Shown here piece by piece: positions 60,957 to 64,000 of a stretch of DNA of 64,000 nucleotides. Every line of letters starts with the position of its first letter. Positions within the stretch are counted from its first letter, which is position 1. The notes beneath the pieces are model-generated. The model had not been told where the DNA came from, made no database searches, and worked only from the letters and a program-made list of their open reading frames with translations. Source of the stretch: DAINBT01 sp036732785 (GTDB lineage: Bacteria; Planctomycetota; Phycisphaerae; Sedimentisphaerales; SM23-30); NCBI GenBank assembly GCA_964537505.1, contig CAZICK010000004.1, positions 11,605 through 75,604 on the forward strand. Direction: 5' to 3'. The position numbers and the translations under genes were made by a program.

Positions 60957-62843
60957 ATGAACAGCTTCGAAAAAATTCCTGTGTTCGTATATGATGATGA
61001 TAAAGCAGCTTCCCGAGCCGTGGCCCGGCGTATTGCCCAGCTTATCCGCGAAAAAAGCGTCGCCGGCAAACATGCCGTTCTAGGTTTGGCTACCGGGCAT
61101 ACCCCCGTTAATGTCTATAAAGAATTGATTCGCCTCCATCGCGAAGAAGGTCTTGATTTTACTAAAGTTATAACGTTTAATCTCGACGAATACTGGCCGA
61201 TTTTACCGGATGCCATCCAGTCTTATTACCGCTGGATGCATGAAAATCTGTTTAATCATATCAATATACCCAAGGCTAACGTACATATCCCTGATGGTAC
61301 GGTTCCTGGGGATCAAGTATCGGCATTTTGCCTGGCTTATGAGCAGGCCATTAAAGACGCCGGTGGCATCGATTTGCAAGTCTTAGGTGTGGGCCGCAGC
61401 GGGCATATCGGTTTTAACGAGCCCGGATCCGGCCGCGATAGCATAACCCGCCAAATCCATCTCGATAATGTTACCCGAAAAGACGCTGCCAGCGATTTCT
61501 TCGGCGAGGAAAATGTTCCACTGGAAGCGATTACGATGGGGGTCGGCACCATATTAGCGGCCAAGGAAATCTGTCTGATGGCTTTTGGCGAACACAAAGC
61601 CCCGGTGATCAAACGCGCGGTGGAAGGGGACATTTCCTTGACCGTGGCCGCCAGTTTTCTCCAGCAGCACGCCAACGCTCGCATCTTTTTAGATGAAGCG
61701 GCAGCGGCCGCCTTGACCCGTTTCGATACCCCTTGGCTGTTGGGCTCGTGCCAATGGGATGACAAACTCAAACGTAAAGCGGTTTTATGGCTCAGTCAAA
61801 AAGTCAATAAACCCATTCTCATGCTTACAGGGGAAGATTACGCCGAAAACGGGCTTTATGAACTTCTCCAAGTCAGCGGGGGATATTATCAATTAAATAT
61901 CGATATCTTCAAGAGTATGATGAAAACCGTCACCGGCAAACCGGGCGGCCATACCGGACCGAAAAAAATCGTTATTTTCAGTCCCCATCCGGATGATGAT
62001 GTCATCAGTATGGGCGGTACGATAGCCCGTTTGGTCGAACAAGGTCACCAAGTCCATGCGGTCTATATGGTTAGCGGCTGCCTGAGTATCTTCGATCACG
62101 AAGTCGCCCGCTATACCGAATTTGTCCGCGAGTTCAATGAAATTTTTGGTCTGATTCACGGTTGCGATACTGTCGAAACTCAAGTGGAAAAATTTCTGCA
62201 AACCAAACCCCCTGGGACGGTCGATACTCCTGAAGTGCAACGGATTAAAGGTTTGATTCGCCGCACCGAGGCGGTCGATGCCGCGAAATTCTGCGGCGTA
62301 CCCGAAAATCAGTGTCACTTCCTCGAACTGCCTTTCTACAATACCGGTAAAGTCCAGAAGATGTCCATTACTCAAGAAGATATCGGTATTGTGCTGGACC
62401 TTCTGCGGCGTATTGGACCCGATATTGTTTTTGCCGCGGGCGATATGTCCGATCCTCATGGTACGCATCGTATGTGTCTGGATGCCATACTCAAGGCGTT
62501 TGAACAATATGGTGCGACCGGAGTCGAAAAACCCGGATTGTGGCTGTATCGCGGTGCGTGGCAGGAATGGCCCCCGGAGCAGATTGAAATGGCCGTGCCG
62601 ATGGCCCCGGGAGAAGTGAAACAAAAACGTTTTGCGATCTTTCGTCATCAAAGTCAAAAAGATCGCGCCATGTTTCCCGGACCTTATGACAGCCGGGAGT
62701 TCTGGCAACGAGCTGAAGAACGCAACGCCGGCACCGCGAAGATTTATGACAAACTCGGCTTGCCGCAGTATTTTGCCCTGGAAGCGTTTGTACGCTATCC
62801 CATAACTCGGGCGGCGCAGTTAGCGGCTCAGTTGGAACGATAA
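60957..62843 (+). CDS. Glucosamine-6-phosphate deaminase / PIG-L deacetylase fusion
   Basis: The 628-residue product joins an N-terminal NagB-type deaminase (about 1-265: LGLATGHTPVNVYKELIRLH, TFNLDEYW, GVGRSGHIGFNEPGSG) to a C-terminal LmbE/PIG-L deacetylase (about 325-600: SPHPDDDVISMGGTIARLVE with the zinc motif HPDD, later AGDMSDPHGTHRMC). NagB converts glucosamine-6-phosphate to fructose-6-phosphate and ammonia; the fused domain probably removes acetyl groups from GlcNAc derivatives. This architecture is known in Bacteroidota and some other phyla. GGAG precedes the ATG at 60957. It lies inside the insertion element. Confidence 0.88.
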   Translation: MNSFEKIPVFVYDDDKAASRAVARRIAQLIREKSVAGKHAVLGLATGHTPVNVYKELIRLHREEGLDFTKVITFNLDEYWPILPDAIQSYYRWMHENLFNHINIPKANVHIPDGTVPGDQVSAFCLAYEQAIKDAGGIDLQVLGVGRSGHIGFNEPGSGRDSITRQIHLDNVTRKDAASDFFGEENVPLEAITMGVGTILAAKEICLMAFGEHKAPVIKRAVEGDISLTVAASFLQQHANARIFLDEAAAAALTRFDTPWLLGSCQWDDKLKRKAVLWLSQKVNKPILMLTGEDYAENGLYELLQVSGGYYQLNIDIFKSMMKTVTGKPGGHTGPKKIVIFSPHPDDDVISMGGTIARLVEQGHQVHAVYMVSGCLSIFDHEVARYTEFVREFNEIFGLIHGCDTVETQVEKFLQTKPPGTVDTPEVQRIKGLIRRTEAVDAAKFCGVPENQCHFLELPFYNTGKVQKMSITQEDIGIVLDLLRRIGPDIVFAAGDMSDPHGTHRMCLDAILKAFEQYGATGVEKPGLWLYRGAWQEWPPEQIEMAVPMAPGEVKQKRFAIFRHQSQKDRAMFPGPYDSREFWQRAEERNAGTAKIYDKLGLPQYFALEAFVRYPITRAAQLAAQLER

Positions 62844-62926
62844 ACCGGCAGTGACTGATCAGCGAGCTTAACATCGTGCCGAGCGTGCATGAAAAAATAT
62901 AAACATAATAAATATGGAGCAGTAAA

Positions 62927-63082
62927 ATGGCCAAAGCATTGATGACGAAAGTAGTGATTATGGCCTGGGGTTTAGGAACCCGGATGCGTAACTCGGAAGA
63001 TGGGGTCCAGTTGACGGCGGAACAGGCCAAAGTGGCGGAAACAGGCGCCAAGGCCATGATTCCCATCGACCGCCCGTTTTAA
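62927..63082 (+). pseudogene. Truncated sugar nucleotidyltransferase
   Basis: The 51 codons encode the nucleotide-binding start of an NTP-transferase: KVVIMAWGLGTRMRNSEDGV (G-x-G-T-R-M) and AKAMIPIDRPF, then a TAA stop where a leucine is expected. Beyond the stop the same frame reads DYVLNDLANAAYDAKEI, which changes into transposase sequence. Probably a deletion junction between the nucleotidyltransferase and the transposase end. Follows the NagB-PIG-L gene, a pair for amino-sugar use. Confidence 0.7.
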
Positions 63083-63392
63083 GATTATGTTCTCAACGAT
63101 CTGGCCAACGCCGCCTACGATGCCAAAGAAATCCGCCAGATGTCCGAACGCTTGGGGCATGTCGCCATCACCGACCACAACCCGCGACGCGGTGAAAAAC
63201 TCGAGTTTTCGCCCGCCGAAGCCGTTCGGTATCGCCAGAGGAGCAGCACCGAACGCGTCAACTCGCACCTGCACGACAACCACGGCGGACGTCACGTCCG
63301 GGTCCGCACAGCGCGGGGTCAAAGTAGCCGCTCACCTTTCCTTCGGGCTGTTGGTGATCGCCGCGGAGCAATTGCTCAAGCTGCTGGCCTGA
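63083..63392 (+). pseudogene. Transposase C-terminal fragment
   Basis: Contains AYDAKEIRQMSERLGHVAIT, DHNPRRGEKLEFSPAEAVRY and STERVNSHLHDNHGGRHVRV, the C-terminal signature of the same transposase type as at 60274. A frameshift near 63310 moves the last part (KVAAHLSFGLLVIAAEQLLK) to another frame. Ends 200 bases before the right inverted repeat. Confidence 0.8.
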
Positions 63393-63662
63393 CATGACGA
63401 CGCAAATGTTCTGGGGATGATTCGAGTAAACCGCTGAGGACAAAGCTGGGGGAGGTGTGCGCGTTCCTTGCCATTTTCACCCTTCTGAACTGCCCGCCGA
63501 GGGCTATCGCCCGAAATCCTTCACAAATCCGACCCCAAACACCCACCGGTATGAATTTTTACTGCTTACCCTCACGGCCGCAACACCATTGCACTAGGTT
63601 TTGCAAGAGGCTCAGAGCCTAAAGATTGGACGGCGGATTTCGAGTAAACCTGCCACATGTTT

Positions 63663-64000
63663 TTACCTTGGTTTTTGCTTGTCTTCATCCGCTTTACTTA
63701 AAAACAATACATCCGGTGATACTATGCCTCCGGAAATAATCATTTTGAATGCTTCTTCAATGGTCAGGTTAGTCTCTTCTACTTCTTCAGACGGCACCAA
63801 TTCAAAAAAGCCTGTTGTAGGATTTGGGGTAGTTGGTATAAAAACCTTGCAGAAATCCTTTCCATCTGAAGTATTTATCCGGCCTGTCAAAAAACCGATA
63901 GCCTTAAAACCGGGCCTGGGAAATTCAACAATAACGACAGATTTGGACACTGTAGCATAAATACCGGGATATTTTAATGAAATCTTAATAACTTGGCCGA
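63663..64000 (-). CDS. DUF502 family membrane protein, C-terminal part
   Basis: The frame is open to the right edge, so the N-terminal portion lies outside the window. Visible: LKYPGIYATVSKSVVIVEFP, then RPGFKAIGFLTGRINTSD, VFIPTTPNPTTGFFELVPSE and EEAFKMIISGGIVSP, all features of the DUF502 family, small membrane proteins of unknown function. The last residues are charged (KADEDKQKPR). It ends 48 bases from the right inverted repeat of the insertion element. Confidence 0.85.
   Translation of the reverse strand, partial: GQVIKISLKYPGIYATVSKSVVIVEFPRPGFKAIGFLTGRINTSDGKDFCKVFIPTTPNPTTGFFELVPSEEVEETNLTIEEAFKMIISGGIVSPDVLFLSKADEDKQKPR

Larger units (their letters stand above)
60027..63615. mobile_element. 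3.6-kb insertion element with passenger genes and split transposase
   Basis: Bounded by 20-bp inverted repeats (60027-60046 and 63596-63615, 19 of 20 matching; left end CTGAGCCTCTTGCGAAACCT). The left part encodes the N-terminal half of a DDE transposase (60274-60735), the right part its C-terminal end (63083-63392). Between them lie an intact NagB-PIG-L fusion gene and the first 51 codons of a nucleotidyltransferase. No target duplication was seen. The element is probably no longer autonomous. Confidence 0.7.

Noticed and set aside
1..64000. CRISPR array, rRNA operon or replication origin
   Set aside because: No regularly spaced repeats with unique spacers, no rRNA-like conserved stretches and no DnaA-box cluster were noticed.

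Overview
The window is almost entirely a flagellar chromosome region of a Gram-negative type bacterium: FlgH and FlgI (L- and P-rings), secreted proteins with signal peptides and a TraT-like lipoprotein all imply an outer membrane. The gene set (three tandem flagellins behind fliW-csrA, an FlbD, a MotE-like protein, two FlgN-like chaperones, an NrpR-type nitrogen regulator beside gdhA, a tRNA gene without encoded CCA) fits a planctomycete-like organism, possibly of the Phycisphaerae. That assignment is inference from gene style; no 16S or ribosomal marker is present.

Layout. 1-7.1 kb: late rod/ring and hook-junction genes flgA(partial)-flgH-flgI-flgJ(N)-flgN-flgK-flgL. 7.2-14.3 kb: fliW-csrA followed by three flagellin genes separated by long, strongly structured spacers. 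14.7-15.5 kb: TraT-like lipoprotein on the minus strand. 15.9-22.3 kb: accessory region. It starts at tRNA-Val(CAC), whose 3' end is duplicated 1.4 kb downstream, and holds small unknown genes, a helix-turn-helix/glycine-zipper membrane protein with a tiny coupled peptide, a transposase remnant, an NrpR homologue and two inverted-repeat elements. 22.3-27.7 kb: gdhA, a U32-family protein, a GAF-GGDEF diguanylate cyclase next to a foldback mini-element, and a MerR-like regulator. 27.8-33.1 kb: TPR protein, second FlgN-like protein, and a histidine kinase/sigma-54 activator pair of FlrBC/FleSR type. 33.4-59.0 kb: the main flagellar block flgB-flgC-fliE-fliF-fliG-fliH-fliI-fliJ-motE-fliK-flgD-flgE, then flbD-motA-motB-fliL-fliN-fliO-fliP-fliQ-fliR-flhB-flhA-flhF-flhG-fliA. 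It opens with a near-perfect sigma-54 promoter. 59.1-64 kb: a CDF metal transporter, a 3.6-kb element bounded by 20-bp inverted repeats in which the transposase is split by an amino-sugar gene (NagB-PIG-L fusion) and a truncated nucleotidyltransferase, then the end of a DUF502 gene.

How it works together. The kinase/NtrC-type regulator pair probably drives sigma-54 transcription of basal body and hook genes. FliA (sigma-28) would serve late genes. The adjacent FliW and CsrA probably control flagellin translation: the Shine-Dalgarno sequences of fliW and all three flagellins can each be drawn in the loop of a small hairpin with a GGA core, the geometry expected for CsrA targets, and flagellin 1 has a further GGA hairpin upstream. 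The cluster lacks fliM between fliL and fliN, and no fliD or fliS is seen.

Most worth following up: the shared flagellin leader architecture, the tRNA-Val duplication and its small cargo, the HTH/glycine-zipper protein with its 35-residue partner, the foldback elements near gdhA, and the passenger-carrying insertion element.
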